A stretch of DNA of 64,000 nucleotides from Labia minor (GCA_963082975.1 OY720347.1:43723155-43787154), one strand, 5' to 3'; shown: positions 33,828 through 44,287, counted from the stretch's first letter. Program-made: numbers and translations. Notes: generated by a model from the letters alone, not told the origin.

Positions 33828-34130
33828 GTACTTGGGACCAGATGCAGCCGGTTCACTCTGACCAGATGCGAACACTACTATTGGGTTTCGAACCCTTGTG
33901 GTTCTATGACGATGGAGCTCAAGTGGCTGCTACGGCCAGGTGTCGCCTAGGTCAATATACTTCCTCACGGACTAACCAAATTAAAAGATGCTTATCCAAT
34001 TAAGCCGGCGATGAGAGGTCTACTGGGCCAATATGATGGCCAACTGCTACGCGTCTCGTTCACTGAGCGTCAGCCAACCAGAATCAACCTATTCCCGATT
34101 AATTCTCTTCAAAAAGATGGATCTCAATGA
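33828..34130 (-). mobile_element. SINE-like sequence with tRNA-type B box
   Basis: On the minus strand GGGTTCGAAACCC (near 33885-33900) fits the RNA polymerase III B box (GGTTCGANNCC). TGGCCGTAGCAGCC about 45 bases upstream is a plausible, imperfect A box. Composition is much less A/T-rich than the surroundings over about 300 bp. No tRNA cloverleaf can be drawn convincingly, so I do not call a tRNA gene. A tRNA-derived SINE is the best guess. Confidence 0.4.
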
Positions 34131-34515
34131 AAAAACAGCAAAAAATGTACCTAAACAGCTATTCGATGCAGATGCTTACTTAGCGTTCCACCTTGCAAAT
34201 GATTTTTAAACAATAGACTTTTTATTTATACACACAACTATACTCATTGATTAAGTATTTAATAATCAAAATATTTGTTAAAATTGATTTATTACTAATT
34301 TAAAAATAACCTCTCTTTACATTTAAAAAAAAATATTTATTTTTAATTCTTGTTGTAAATACCTAGGCTATAAACCGTGGCTCGAGAGTCACATGTAGGT
34401 AGCTGTTTTCGAGTTTATTGGCTCAATTAAAAAATTTAAAGTCATGACACAAAAAAGTAACATTTTTTATTTTTCAATATGGCTCCGATTTGGCTCTTAA
34501 ACATTTTCGATTTTT
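34131..34515. other. AT-rich DNA and a possible old hAT end
   Basis: At about 34366-34410 the sequence GGCTATAAACCGTGGCTCGAGAGTCACATG resembles the first bases of hAT elements of the 'CAG.GGTTCTCAACC.GTGGCTC' type, and 'TCAATATGGCTC' recurs on both sides of the family-2 repeat that follows (34475 and 35023). No clear partner end is found. Confidence 0.35.
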
Positions 34516-35018
34516 ACTATCTCGCCGTTTTTATACGATTTGAAGGTCTTTGAATCATTTTCACTAAGGTTGAGAAAAATGTTTGTGTGTGTATTATGTG
34601 TATGAAGACAAGATTAGGCTAAAACAGTTTGAGCTAGAATCATGAAATTTGGAATACGGGCATTATTCAAAAGTCGTAGTTTTCTATCAACTTTTGAGAA
34701 ATGTAGCTCATCCGGAAGAGAGTCATTACCTACGACGTTTTTATTTTTATTTTCCTATAAACTGACCGTAAAAATAAAGATATATGTTTAATAGTTTTTC
34801 ACATGATTAAAAATTGTATAAAACTACTATATATAGAATTTCAGCTTAATTGAATAGTTGAAAGTACCGCAATTAATTTTTTAACACGACTGCAAATCAC
34901 GCGGCATCAACAAAGATCCAAACACGCGCTGGTTTAATATATATTTATTAATTTTAATTAAATTTAATTTAAATATAATATATTTTAATTAATCCAATTA
35001 AAGTGGAGAAACTCCAGA
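34516..35018 (+). mobile_element. Repeat family 2, complete copy
   Basis: Plus orientation. It begins ACTATCTCGCCG right after TTTTT, contains a short GT-rich tract (34581-34610) and ends with the hairpin GTGGAG-AAA-CTCCAG followed by ATTTTTC. The 3' GCGAGATAGT has been lost by a small deletion. Both flanks are T-runs, as in the other copies. Confidence 0.75.
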
Positions 35019-35443
35019 TTTTTCAATATGGCTCTATGTATCACCAAGTGTGGCCGTATATACTTATACTAAAATCAACGATTAAAAATAAATGACAATA
35101 CATTCAAAAGAAATTAAATTCAATGTTGCCACATTGTGATAATTTGTTTTGTTTATTTAAATAATTATTTTTTAGTTCTAAAGCTTTATTAATTAAAAAA
35201 AGGTACTTAGAATCAATAAAATGAAAGAATTGTGTGTTATTTTAAGTGATTTTTTGAACGTTCATTTTATTATAATAAAAACATTTATAGTAGATATAAA
35301 TAATATTGTATTTATATGGGTACCATCTCATGTATAAGAAACTGCCAATGGACAGGTTGATTCTCAAGAAAAGAAGGAAACAGATCTTAAAGAGGAATAA
35401 ATAGGTGAGTTTTAAAATTATTTATATCTTCTAGACTCTAGAC
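35019..35443. other. AT-rich intergenic DNA
   Basis: No gene or element recognised between the family-2 copy and the hAT derivative. Confidence 0.6.
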
Positions 35444-36402
35444 CAGTGTTTCTCAACCTTTTTAAGACCCGCTTCTTAATTCGCCCCCCTATAAATTTTT
35501 ATAGATAAAAATTGCATGATAATCCCTAATATAAGGTAGATACACTAGGTGATACTTAGAGCCATATTGAAAAATTGAGTTTCAGAACCTGAATGCAAAA
35601 TCATCTGACCTTTTTTTAGAACCATATCGAAAAAAATTGAAAAAAAGAGGAAATGTTTAAAAAGCCTGTTAGCAAAATCATCTTACCTTTTTTACCGACC
35701 GACGATAGTAAGGGAGGTATTGTTTTCACACCAAATTTCACATGTGGAGATTTTTACATATCTCCACGAATCATGCATTTTCTTAACAGAAAAAAGTATT
35801 TTTAGCATGATGTCTGTCCGTCTGTCCGTCCGTCCGTATAGATGTGTACAGCCTGAACGGCTTAACGGATTTTGATGAAATTTGGTATATTTACTTAATG
35901 CATCAGTGGGATGAATTGATCAACTTTTGGTGCAAATCCGGAAACCGGAAGTGGTAGTATTAGCGATCGACGATAAGAAGGGAAGGGTTATTTTCGCACC
36001 AAATTTCACATAAGGAGATTTTTTTACATATCACCACGAATGTATTGGTTTTATCCTCGGGAAAAATCATCTTCATTATGTTTTTCTTAATTTAAAATTA
36101 TATGACGTCACCCAGCACTTCATGACGTCACAGCCTCGGGTAACGCCGGCAACGCCGGCTTCTTCAGCTATATATTATAAATAAAATAAAATTAAAAATA
36201 TTTATGTTATATCCATATCTGTTTTTTATTACATTAATAGATATATTAAAATTATTTGAAATAGTTTCTGTAGCTGGAAATTAATTTATTTCAAACCGTC
36301 GGTCGGTTCGGACCTGGCCACAGGTCAACTTATTTAGAGTTGAAAATGATTTCGCCCCCCAAAATCGTATAGTCAAATAATCGCCCAGGTTGAGAATCAC
36401 TG
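35444..36402. mobile_element. Non-autonomous hAT element with 8-bp target duplication
   Basis: Perfect 8-bp direct repeats CTCTAGAC at 35436-35443 and 36403-36410. Terminal inverted repeats CAGTGTTTCTCAACCT / CAGTGATTCTCAACCT. Subterminal GCCCCCC / GGGGGGC blocks are also inverted. The target fits nnnTAnnn, the preference reported for Buster-type hATs. No transposase. Internally, two copies of 'GCAAAATCATCT.ACCTTTTTT' are present, and a family-1 repeat (35694-36335) is inserted in the second one. Confidence 0.85.
35694..36335 (+). mobile_element. Repeat family 1, full-length copy nested in hAT derivative
   Basis: Starts ACCGACCGACGATAG after TTTTTT and ends with CGTCGGTCGGT, the GACCTG-GCCA-CAGGTC hairpin and AACTTATTT before AGAG. 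The uninterrupted sister segment in the same host element reads ACCTTTTTTTAGA, so the borders are defined by comparison: insertion in the T-run, with no obvious longer target duplication. (TCTG/TCCG)n is at 35811-35840. Confidence 0.85.
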
Positions 36403-36410
36403 CTCTAGAC

Positions 36411-36666
36411 TATTAATGGTATCATAAAATTTCATAAACACAAAAAAAAATTAAATATATTACAAATGTTATGATCTAATGTATAAGATGTATGAATAAA
36501 TAAAAATATTTTAGTCCATTTAATAATAAAATAGTCATTTTAAGTATATTTACATAAAATAATATATTTTTTATGTAATGTCCCCAAATCCTGATAAAAA
36601 TATACATTTTCTTTATTTTTAGGGATCTAGTAATAACAACTACTTATATCAAGAATTATTTAAATG
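36411..36666. other. AT-rich spacer
   Basis: Short A/T-rich spacer between the two hAT elements, with no recognised content. Confidence 0.6.
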
Positions 36667-37766
36667 ATCTAATACAGTGGTTCTTAAACTGTGGTCCGCG
36701 GACCCCTGGGGGTCCGCGAAGCCTTTACTGGGGGTCCGCGGTCCTCGGAAAAAAATCATCGTAAAAATATATACATATATAAATATTTAAAGTTCATTGT
36801 GTAACTATATCCTCCTAGAGAATTACGGCTATAATTTAATACTATTAATAATACTATTTTATTTTATTAAATTGATAATTATGTCAATTAATTTTTTGTG
36901 AATAAATAAACATATATAAAAAACTATATATAAAATTTGAATTTTCATCCATTCATTCATTTAAAATCATTTTTCGATTGTTCCTTTAAAATAACCCCTC
37001 TTAGGGGCTCGGAAGGGGAGGCATATAAGGGAATTTTCTTTCACTTTGTTATTGGGGAAAACCAGGGGAGGGGACAGTCTTACCCGGAAAAACCCAAATT
37101 GTCAGCGTCCACTCTGGGGTTTTAAACAGTTTTAAAGCAAATGTTAATTATAAGTTCATTTCTCAACGAGTTGTATCTTTAAATTATTTTTATTAATGTT
37201 AATTATAAGTTCATTTCTCAACGAGTTGTATCTTTAAATTATTTTTATTAATTTAATTAATTATAATTAAATTATAGCTAATAATAGTTTATTATAGCTA
37301 ATAATTTTTTTTAATTTTTAGTGTAATTTGCATGATCATTATTTTATAAAAACACTAAACACATTTTGCAATTTCCCAGAAAGGCTGTTTTTGAGAGTAA
37401 GTATAAGTTAGTTTTATGAATAAAAAATATTTATTTTAATAATATTTTAGAATCAAATTACGAAATTAATAATATTTTAGAATCAAATTACGAAATTAAT
37501 AATATTTTAGAATCAAATTACGAAATATATTTATTATATAAATTAATATTCATTTAAAATGATATTAAATCATTTATTTAAAATGATTTAAAACATTTAT
37601 TAAAATGATTTAAAACATTCATTTAAAATGATATTAAAACATTCATTTAAAATCATATTAAAACATAGCTAGTAAATAATAATTCGTTATATTTATATTA
37701 TATTTATATTATATTTATATTATATTTATATTATTGTAGTTCAATGTTAATAAATTACTCCATAAA

Positions 37767-39626
37767 ATGGATCGTTGGCTACAAACTGGTTCAACACAGA
37801 AACGGAAAGAATCAGATGATGAGGCATCAACAGCAAACTCTACCAAGAAACGCAAAACTAGAAAATATTCGGATGATTATTTATCATTTGGATTTACTTA
37901 TATTTGCAACAATGATGTGGAAAGACCAGTCTGCGTTCTATGTCAGGAAAGTTTATCCAATGAAAGTATGAAACCTGCTAATCTCAGACGTCATTTACAA
38001 ACAAAGCACAGCGAGCATGTTAGTAAGTCTATCGAATTTTTTAAAATGAAAAAAGAAGAACTTAATTCAAGTCAGAAATTGATGGTAAAGACGGGATCTG
38101 GTGGTATGAGTAAGAAAGCAGTAATGGCATCATATGAAGTAGCTCTACTTATTGCTAAAGCAGGAAAGCCGCATAATATAGCAGAGCAATTAATTCTTCC
38201 TGCTACAAAAGTAATTACAAATATAATGTTAGGAACTAAAGCAGCAAACGATATAAATTTGATTTCATTATCAAATGATACGGTTAAGAATAGGATTGAA
38301 GACATGTCATGTAATATAAAAGAAGAATTAATATCGAGAGTGCGCAAAAGTCACTATTACTCATTACAATTGGATGAAAGTACTGATGTCACTAATAATG
38401 CCAATTTGTTAGCTTTCATTAGATATGAGTTTGAAAATCAAATACAAGAAGATGTATTGTTTTGTGATTCACTACCTTCACGAACGACAGCTAATGACAT
38501 ATTTAACAGTTTGAATAATTTTATAACCGAAAATGAAATAGAGTGGCCAAAATGTGTTGGAATTTGCACTGATGGTGCTCGTGCAATGTCAGGTACAAGA
38601 ACTGGATTGATTGCTCTTATTAAAAATGTTGCGCCTCAGGTTGTTTGGAATCATTGCTGCATTCACAGAGAATCATTAGCAGCCAAAAATATGTCACCAG
38701 ATTTGAAAAGAACATTAGACGAAGTAGTTAAAATTGTCAATTTCATTAAGGCTCGTCCACTTAATTCCAGAGTTTTTAAAATTTTGTGTGAGGAAATGGG
38801 TAGTCAACATACACATTTATTATTACATACAGATGTACGTTGGTTGTCCCGCGGGAAAGTACTCATTCGCCTTTTTGAGCTTCGAGATGAAATACGATTG
38901 TTTTTAATAGATGCGCATTTTGAACTGACCGAATGTTTCAATGATTTTATCTGGTTAGCTAAGGTGGCTTACTTGACTGATATTTTTACAAAATTGAACG
39001 AACTTAATTTGAGCCTGCAAGGTACTGTTGTAAATATATTTAAAGTTGAAGATAAAATAGAAGCAATGATTAAAAAAATCGACTTGTGGTCGAAACGCAT
39101 CCAGAACGGTGTATATGAGTCTTTTCCAACTCTCAATGATTTCATAGAAAGCTCCAGTGAAAAATTGCTTAATCAAACGCGTCAATTATTTGTTGAACAT
39201 TTAATTACTTTGAAAAGCAACTTCAGGAAGTATTTTTCTACTCCTGATCCTTGCAATAACTGGATCAGAGATCCATTTAATATGGAAATTACAAATGCTA
39301 AACATTTATCTGCACCTGAACAAGATATTCTCGTGGAATTATCATGTGATACAACTTATAAACTAAAATTTAACAAAACTGAATTGAGCAACTTTTGGTT
39401 ACTTCTCAGGTCAGATTATCCTGCGCTTGCGAATAAAGCACTTCAACACTTGATTCCATTCTGCACAACATATTTATGCGAACAAGCTTTTTCGGTACTA
39501 TTTTATATTAAGTCTAAATATAGAAACAAATTAAATGTAGAGCCGGATCTTAGATTAAAAGTTTCCAATATTAAGCCAGATATTGAGATTCTTGTTTCAA
39601 GAAAACAACTGCATACATCTCATTAA
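37767..39626 (+). CDS. hAT-family transposase with BED zinc finger, 619 aa
   Basis: Cut-and-paste DNA transposase acting in the nucleus on its own terminal repeats. A basic N-terminus (KKRKTRK, 27-33) is a likely nuclear signal. Residues about 40-85 form a BED-type zinc finger with C56, C59, H76 and H81. The RNase H-like core shows the expected residues: D203 in LDESTD, D269 in CTDGARAM, the C-x-x-H at 297-300 (CCIH), RWLSRG near residue 360, and E572 in CEQAFSVL at the hAT C-terminal dimerisation region. The protein resembles the ZBED5/SCAND3-like group, descended from Buster hATs. Length is normal for the group and no stop or frameshift is present. With intact ends, the element may be active or very recently so. 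The start is the first ATG of the long frame and precedes the MDRWL motif typical of the group. Confidence 0.92.
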   Translation: MDRWLQTGSTQKRKESDDEASTANSTKKRKTRKYSDDYLSFGFTYICNNDVERPVCVLCQESLSNESMKPANLRRHLQTKHSEHVSKSIEFFKMKKEELNSSQKLMVKTGSGGMSKKAVMASYEVALLIAKAGKPHNIAEQLILPATKVITNIMLGTKAANDINLISLSNDTVKNRIEDMSCNIKEELISRVRKSHYYSLQLDESTDVTNNANLLAFIRYEFENQIQEDVLFCDSLPSRTTANDIFNSLNNFITENEIEWPKCVGICTDGARAMSGTRTGLIALIKNVAPQVVWNHCCIHRESLAAKNMSPDLKRTLDEVVKIVNFIKARPLNSRVFKILCEEMGSQHTHLLLHTDVRWLSRGKVLIRLFELRDEIRLFLIDAHFELTECFNDFIWLAKVAYLTDIFTKLNELNLSLQGTVVNIFKVEDKIEAMIKKIDLWSKRIQNGVYESFPTLNDFIESSSEKLLNQTRQLFVEHLITLKSNFRKYFSTPDPCNNWIRDPFNMEITNAKHLSAPEQDILVELSCDTTYKLKFNKTELSNFWLLLRSDYPALANKALQHLIPFCTTYLCEQAFSVLFYIKSKYRNKLNVEPDLRLKVSNIKPDIEILVSRKQLHTSH

Positions 39627-39659
39627 ATATGTAAGTTATATTTAATGAGATAGATGCAG
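39609..39659. repeat. 22-bp inverted repeat over the hAT stop codon
   Basis: CTGCATACATCTCATTAAAT (39609-39628) faces an inverted partner ending at 39659 with about two mismatches and a loop of 6-8 bases. It covers the last codons, the stop and the first 3' untranslated bases of the transposase. Confidence 0.7.
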
Positions 39660-40020
39660 TTATTTTTTAAAATATTTCTTATTTAATATTTTCTGAAAAA
39701 AATTATAAAATATTTATATGAATTTAATGTAAGTACCCATTATAATTTGTGAGATTTGTTGCTATGACAATGTTTGTATTTTCTTTCTTCAATATTATAA
39801 TTTCTAATAAAATGTGTTCTACAATATGCAAAAAAATCGTTATTCACCAATCACTGTTAGAAATATTCATCATATATCCTTGTCCTTATGAGATCGTAAG
39901 CCAGAAATTAATTAATAAAATGACGTAAAGTACCTAAAGTTGTGATGGGGGTCCGTCAAAAAAAATTTTTTCAAGTGGGGGTCCGTGGAGTACATAAGTT
40001 TAAGAACCTATGATCTAATA

Positions 40021-40174
40021 TTTTATATATGTTAGAAATATCAAGTACGAATTAATTCAATTATTGAATGATGAAACACAAATAAAACATTTAATATTCG
40101 TTTTATGTTCATAGAAAATTCATATTGGAAAAATTTTATGGAATATGAAATTTTGGAATTGATTACTATTACCA

Positions 40175-40210
<36 letters not shown>

Positions 40211-40800
40211 CAATCTAGATTTATTTAATACTAATAAACCTTTAATTTTATAAAATATCTTAACATAACTGTAAAATATATTACAATAATTCAAATATTG
40301 ATTTGAAAATTTTACTTAAATAATAAATAAATAAACAAACAAAACAAAATTCACCTATCTAATTAAATAAAATATGATTAATCTTCATTTCCTGTTATTA
40401 TTATTATCTTCTTTTATCAAAATAATCACTCCTTGCCTAACAGATTATATGCATGTGTCAGCTATAATTTATAAATTATTAAAAAATACTTTTAATTATA
40501 TATATTGCATCAAACACCTGTAAATATGCGTGCATCTAAAAATTTGATATATTAAATTTCCAGTTAGAATTTATCGAATAGAGACATACATAACAAATAA
40601 ATCTAATATTCTATCATTTCGAAAGGCACACTATTGTGAAAATTTTGATATTTTTTTAGTTTTTAAGAGTTCTATATATAATAATTTTATTTATATTGTT
40701 AAGATGATTGTTGTTTTTGTTCAAAAAGTTAGTAAACGTGAGGTTGAAGTTAAAATTGGGTAGTTTTGTTTTAAAACCCTTATTAAAGAATCCCTAATCA
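40021..40800. other. AT-rich intergenic DNA
   Basis: Contains a (TA)n tract at about 40180-40206. No gene. Confidence 0.7.
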
Positions 40801-40807
40801 TATCTTA

Positions 40808-42025
40808 TTATGCTAGCTAAAATTGTTTCTATCTATATATATATAGCCATGGGTTCTCAAAAACCGCTCTAACGATTTTTTTGAAATTAACACTAGATAT
40901 AGTATTTAAAAAGAAAAATTAAGTTTTATTGATCACATCTCTGGAAAAGTATATCTTCATTATTTATTTCTTAATTTAAAATTATATATGGATGACGTCA
41001 CAAATGACATCCATTTTTATTTTTTAACTGAAATTGTATTAATATTTTTTTTTATTTAAAATATTTTAAAATTTATTATTTAATTTCGAAATAAAATTAA
41101 AAATATTTATTTTTAATAAAATATATATATATTTATTAATCTCTCTCAAAAAAAAACAACATCAAAATAAAATACGGTTGGTAAAATTTGGCTTCGGAAG
41201 ATGGTAAAAAAATGTTATATATATTATCTAAATATCTTAGACCAGTGGTTAGAAGGACTGTTTTGACGAGTCAACTTCGCAGGATCGAAACTCACGGAGT
41301 GCATCCATATTTAAAAATAATAAATTTGTTTTTTTAATCTATTTTCATGTTTATTTTTTAATAAATTACTATTTTATATTTATTTATTCATTGTTCTTTT
41401 ATTAAATTTAATATTTATTAATATTATTTATTATTAATTTATATATGGATGACGTGACAAATGACATTCATTAGTTAAGAAATTAAGATTCCTTATACAA
41501 CATGGATGGTTAAATGAATTGGGCTCCCTACCTCCCTGAGAAATTCCCACTGAAAATGTTTATAATATTTTAGTTTATTAAATCAAACTATTATTTTTTA
41601 TTTCAATATTTTTAATGTTAATACAATAATTTTTATTTTATAATCTATAAAATAATTTAATTATTTTAAAAAACGGCGGTGTTCAATTACAATTTTTTTA
41701 CTCTCTACTGACTGTTCATTTCATAACTGAAAATAGTGTCGAATAGAAATAGACGATATTACTTGGATTAATCTTATTATGCTAGCTAAAATTGTTTGTT
41801 TGTATTATTGAGGACCCCAGTTCAATTCATTTTAATTAGATTGATGCAATGATGCAACATTTAATAATTGTAATAAATAATTAAAGAATTGTATATTAAT
41901 ATTTTTTAAAGGGTGAAGCGACAGCTCGGTGTCCCAGGTATTAATATTACCAGCCAAACCCAATAATAATGAATCATTTTTTTTAACTTAAGTACCGAGC
42001 CGAGGCTCGGGGTCCCGGTATTTAC
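40808..42025 (+). mobile_element. Helitron-like repeat assembly with GC hairpin end
   Basis: Begins near ATGCTAGCTAAAATTGTTTC then TCTATATATATATAGCC and 'CAAAAACCGCTCTAACGATTTTTTTGAAATT', like a Helitron 5' region. The block at 41690-41890 repeats 13900-14100. Near the end, CCGAGCC-GA-GGCTCGG (about 41997-42012) forms a perfect 7-bp stem followed by GGTCCCGGTATT; the equivalent at 14.16 kb reads GGTCCCAGTACTAA. No protein is encoded. Borders inside the assembly are uncertain. Confidence 0.5.
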
Positions 42026-42297
42026 AATTATAGATTAGTAAAATGAAGAATCATAGACATATTTTAGATTTGTATAAATAAATAATAAATAAATTAACAT
42101 ATGGATAATAAAATGATAGGATTCTTAAATGTAATAGATAATTAGTAATAATGTATTTATTAATAGAGGAAATAAGATAGTAAATATAAATACTAATTAA
42201 ATAAATCAGATTTTTATTGATTTAAACTACAATTTGTGTTATACAGTATATAAAATTTATTTTAAAAAAATGTTGTTTTCATTATTAAGCCTATTTT

Positions 42298-43705
42298 TCA
42301 AACATTATGTTTTAATAAATGTGTTTTTAAATTTGCTTTCAGATTAAATTTCTTTTTACAATCATTACATTCAAAGGGTTTTTCTCCTGTATGAATTAGT
42401 AAATGTGTTTTTAAATGTGATTTGTGATTAAATTTCTTTTGACAATAATTACATTCAAAAGGTTTTTCTCCTGTATGAATTAATAAATGTGTATTTAAAG
42501 CTGAATTCTGATTAAATTTCTTTTCACAATAATTACATTCAAATGGTTTTTCTCCTGTATGAATTAATAAATGTGTATTTAAAGCTGAATTCTGATTAAA
42601 TTTCTTTTGACAATAATTACATTCAAAAGGTTTTTCTCCTGTATGAATTAATAAATGTACTTTTAAAGCTGAATTCTGATTAAATTTCTTTTTACAATAA
42701 TTACATTCAAAGGGTTTTTCTCCTGTATGAATTAGTAAATGTGTTTTTAAATATGATTTGTAATTAAATTTGTTTTGACAATAATTACATTCAAAAGGTT
42801 TTTCTCCTGTATGAATTAATAAATGTACTTTTAAATTTGATTTCATATTAAATTTCTTTTTACAATAATTACATTCAAAGGGTTTTTCTCCTGTATGAAT
42901 TAGTAAATGTGTTTTTAAATGTGATTTGTGATTAAATTTCTTTTGACAATAATTACATTCAAAAGGTTTTTCTCCTGTATGAATTAATAAATGTACTTTT
43001 AAATTTGATTTCATATTAAATTTCTTTTTACAATAATTACATTCAAAAGGTTTTTCTCCTGTATGAATTAATAAATGTACTTTTAAATTTGATTTCATAT
43101 TAAATTTCTTTTTACAATAATTACATTCAAAGGGTTTTTCTCCTGTATGAATTAGTAAATGTGTTTTTAAATGTGATTTGTGATTAAATTTCTTTTGACA
43201 ATAATTACATTCAAAAGGTTTTTCTCCTGTATGAATTAATAAATGTACTTTTAAATTTGATTTCATATTAAATTTCTTTTTACAATAATTACATTGAAAA
43301 CGTCTATCATCAATATGGTTTGAATCAGTTTCTTCTTTAAATTTTTCGTCTCCAGTATCCTTTTTGAGTTTTAGATCATTTTTGAAAATGGAAAATATTT
43401 TTTTATGAAAACATTTTTTTAGATGTTTCGATAAAAATTCCTCACTTATAAAATTGGTATGACAATATACACAAGGATAGAGAGGACCTAAAAAAAGAAT
43501 TGTTTAGTTATTTTAAATCATTATATTTTTATATATCTAACTTTTATTTTATAATTCAATTTAAGGAATCATATCATTACAAATAATATTAAAAAAAAAA
43601 TAATTTTATTGATGATTAACATTACTTTAGATGAAAAAAACATAGAAATAAAAACTAACCTATATATATTGGATATTTTGTGTCTTCTTGGGAATCAAGA
43701 TCCAT
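42298..43705 (-). CDS. C2H2 zinc-finger protein, 411 aa, 2 exons
   Basis: Probable DNA-binding nuclear protein. Exon 1 (43705-43660) codes MDLDSQEDTKYPIYI; intron 43659-43488 (GTTAGT...TTTTTTTAG); exon 2 (43487-42298). Residues 21-43 are a variant finger (C21, C24; the second half reads HLKKCFH). After an acidic/basic linker come twelve C2H2 fingers joined by perfect TGEKPFECN linkers; the twelfth ends HLLKHNV, stop. Contact positions (-1,2,3,6) fall into few types: M,S,N,V; H,S,H,T; Q,S,A,T/V; Y,S,Y,T; and L,A,N,T. The 84-bp units are nearly identical, so the array grew recently by tandem duplication. AATAAA on the minus strand lies at 42261-42256, 37 bp past the stop. No KRAB, SCAN, BTB or ZAD domain is seen. 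A host gene is most likely. Confidence 0.9.
42310..43310 (-). repeat. 84-bp tandem array coding for zinc fingers
   Basis: Twelve consecutive 84-bp units, each coding 28 residues. Some units are identical over most of their length, e.g. the alternating 'NMKSNLKV' and 'NHKSHLKT' units at 42840-43260 form a higher-order repeat. Confidence 0.9.
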
Positions 43706-43941
43706 TTTTAATTGATCGATGTATTATCAATTATAAAATATATACTAGATAATAAGTAATATAAACCAGATGGTTTGTGAGATAAACGTTTTAAATTTTG
43801 ATTATGATTAAACTAACAACCAAATATTTGTCTTTTTGATAGGAACCAGGTGAGTGACAAGCAAATTTGACTTCCGGAAACCTCATGTGTTTTTACTCTT
43901 ATCATTGTTAGATGGTGCTGCTGTCGACAAATTACATTTTT
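43706..43941. other. Probable promoter region of the zinc-finger gene
   Basis: A/T-rich sequence upstream of the minus-strand ATG at 43705. No distinct TATA or initiator motif can be singled out. A family-1-like repeat starts at 43942. Confidence 0.4.
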
Positions 43942-44287
43942 ACCGACCGACGATAGGATGGGAATGTATTGTTTTCACACCAAGTTTCACATGTGGAGAT
44001 TTTTACATATTTCCACAAATCATCCATTTTGTTAATAGAAATTCTATTTATATCATGATGTCTGTCCTTCTATCTGTCCGTCCGTCCATTGTGTGTCCAA
44101 ATAGGCGTATACAGCTTGAAATAAAATTACGAAATATATATTATATTATATCCACAGGCCATACTTTTGTCTTTTAGTGCATTAATAAGTACGTTTAAAG
44201 TTTGTATATTTTATTACTATTTTTTTTTAATTTATGTTCTTTTAAATTTAAATTATTTGAGCGGCGGCTCGGTGAACCAGGTACTAA
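43942..44287 (+). mobile_element. Chimeric repeat: family-1 5' end, different 3' end
   Basis: The first ~150 bp match family 1 (ACCGACCGACGATAGGATGG after TTTTT, then the TCTG/TCCG tract at 44060-44090). The rest matches the 10.4-10.6 kb repeats and ends GGCGGCTCGGTGAACCAGG then TACTAA before T. A 5' end and a 3' end from two families are thus combined in one copy, as expected from rolling-circle read-through or template switching. Confidence 0.6.

Larger units (their letters stand above)
36675..40012 (+). mobile_element. Apparently complete hAT (Buster-type) transposon, 3338 bp
   Basis: Perfect 8-bp target duplication ATCTAATA (36667-36674 and 40013-40020), fitting nnnTAnnn. The ends are CAGTGGTTCTTAAAC and, inverted, CATAGGTTCTTAAAC (two differences). 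GC-rich subterminal GGGGGTCCGCG / GGGGGTCCGTG blocks lie at both sides in the same orientation (36718 and 39977) and partly inverted. It has a 5' untranslated region of about 1.1 kb with short tandem repeats (58 bp x2 at about 37140-37255; 29 bp x3 at about 37436-37520) and a single uninterrupted transposase frame. AATAAA is at 39806-39811. Confidence 0.9.

Noticed and set aside
33875-33960. tRNA gene on the minus strand
   Set aside because: The B box is good, but acceptor, D and anticodon stems cannot be drawn; treated as SINE-like instead.
36937-37125. 62-codon frame upstream of the hAT transposase
   Set aside because: Lies in the hAT 5' untranslated region. The inverted copy at 31.7 kb has insertions and deletions that break the frame, so it is not under coding constraint.
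38072-39185. Minus-strand frames within the hAT transposase
   Set aside because: Shadows of the 619-codon plus-strand gene.
42310-43310. 84-bp periodic array resembling a CRISPR or satellite array
   Set aside because: The period is exactly 28 codons and each unit codes for a C2H2 finger with TGEKP linker; it is a protein repeat.
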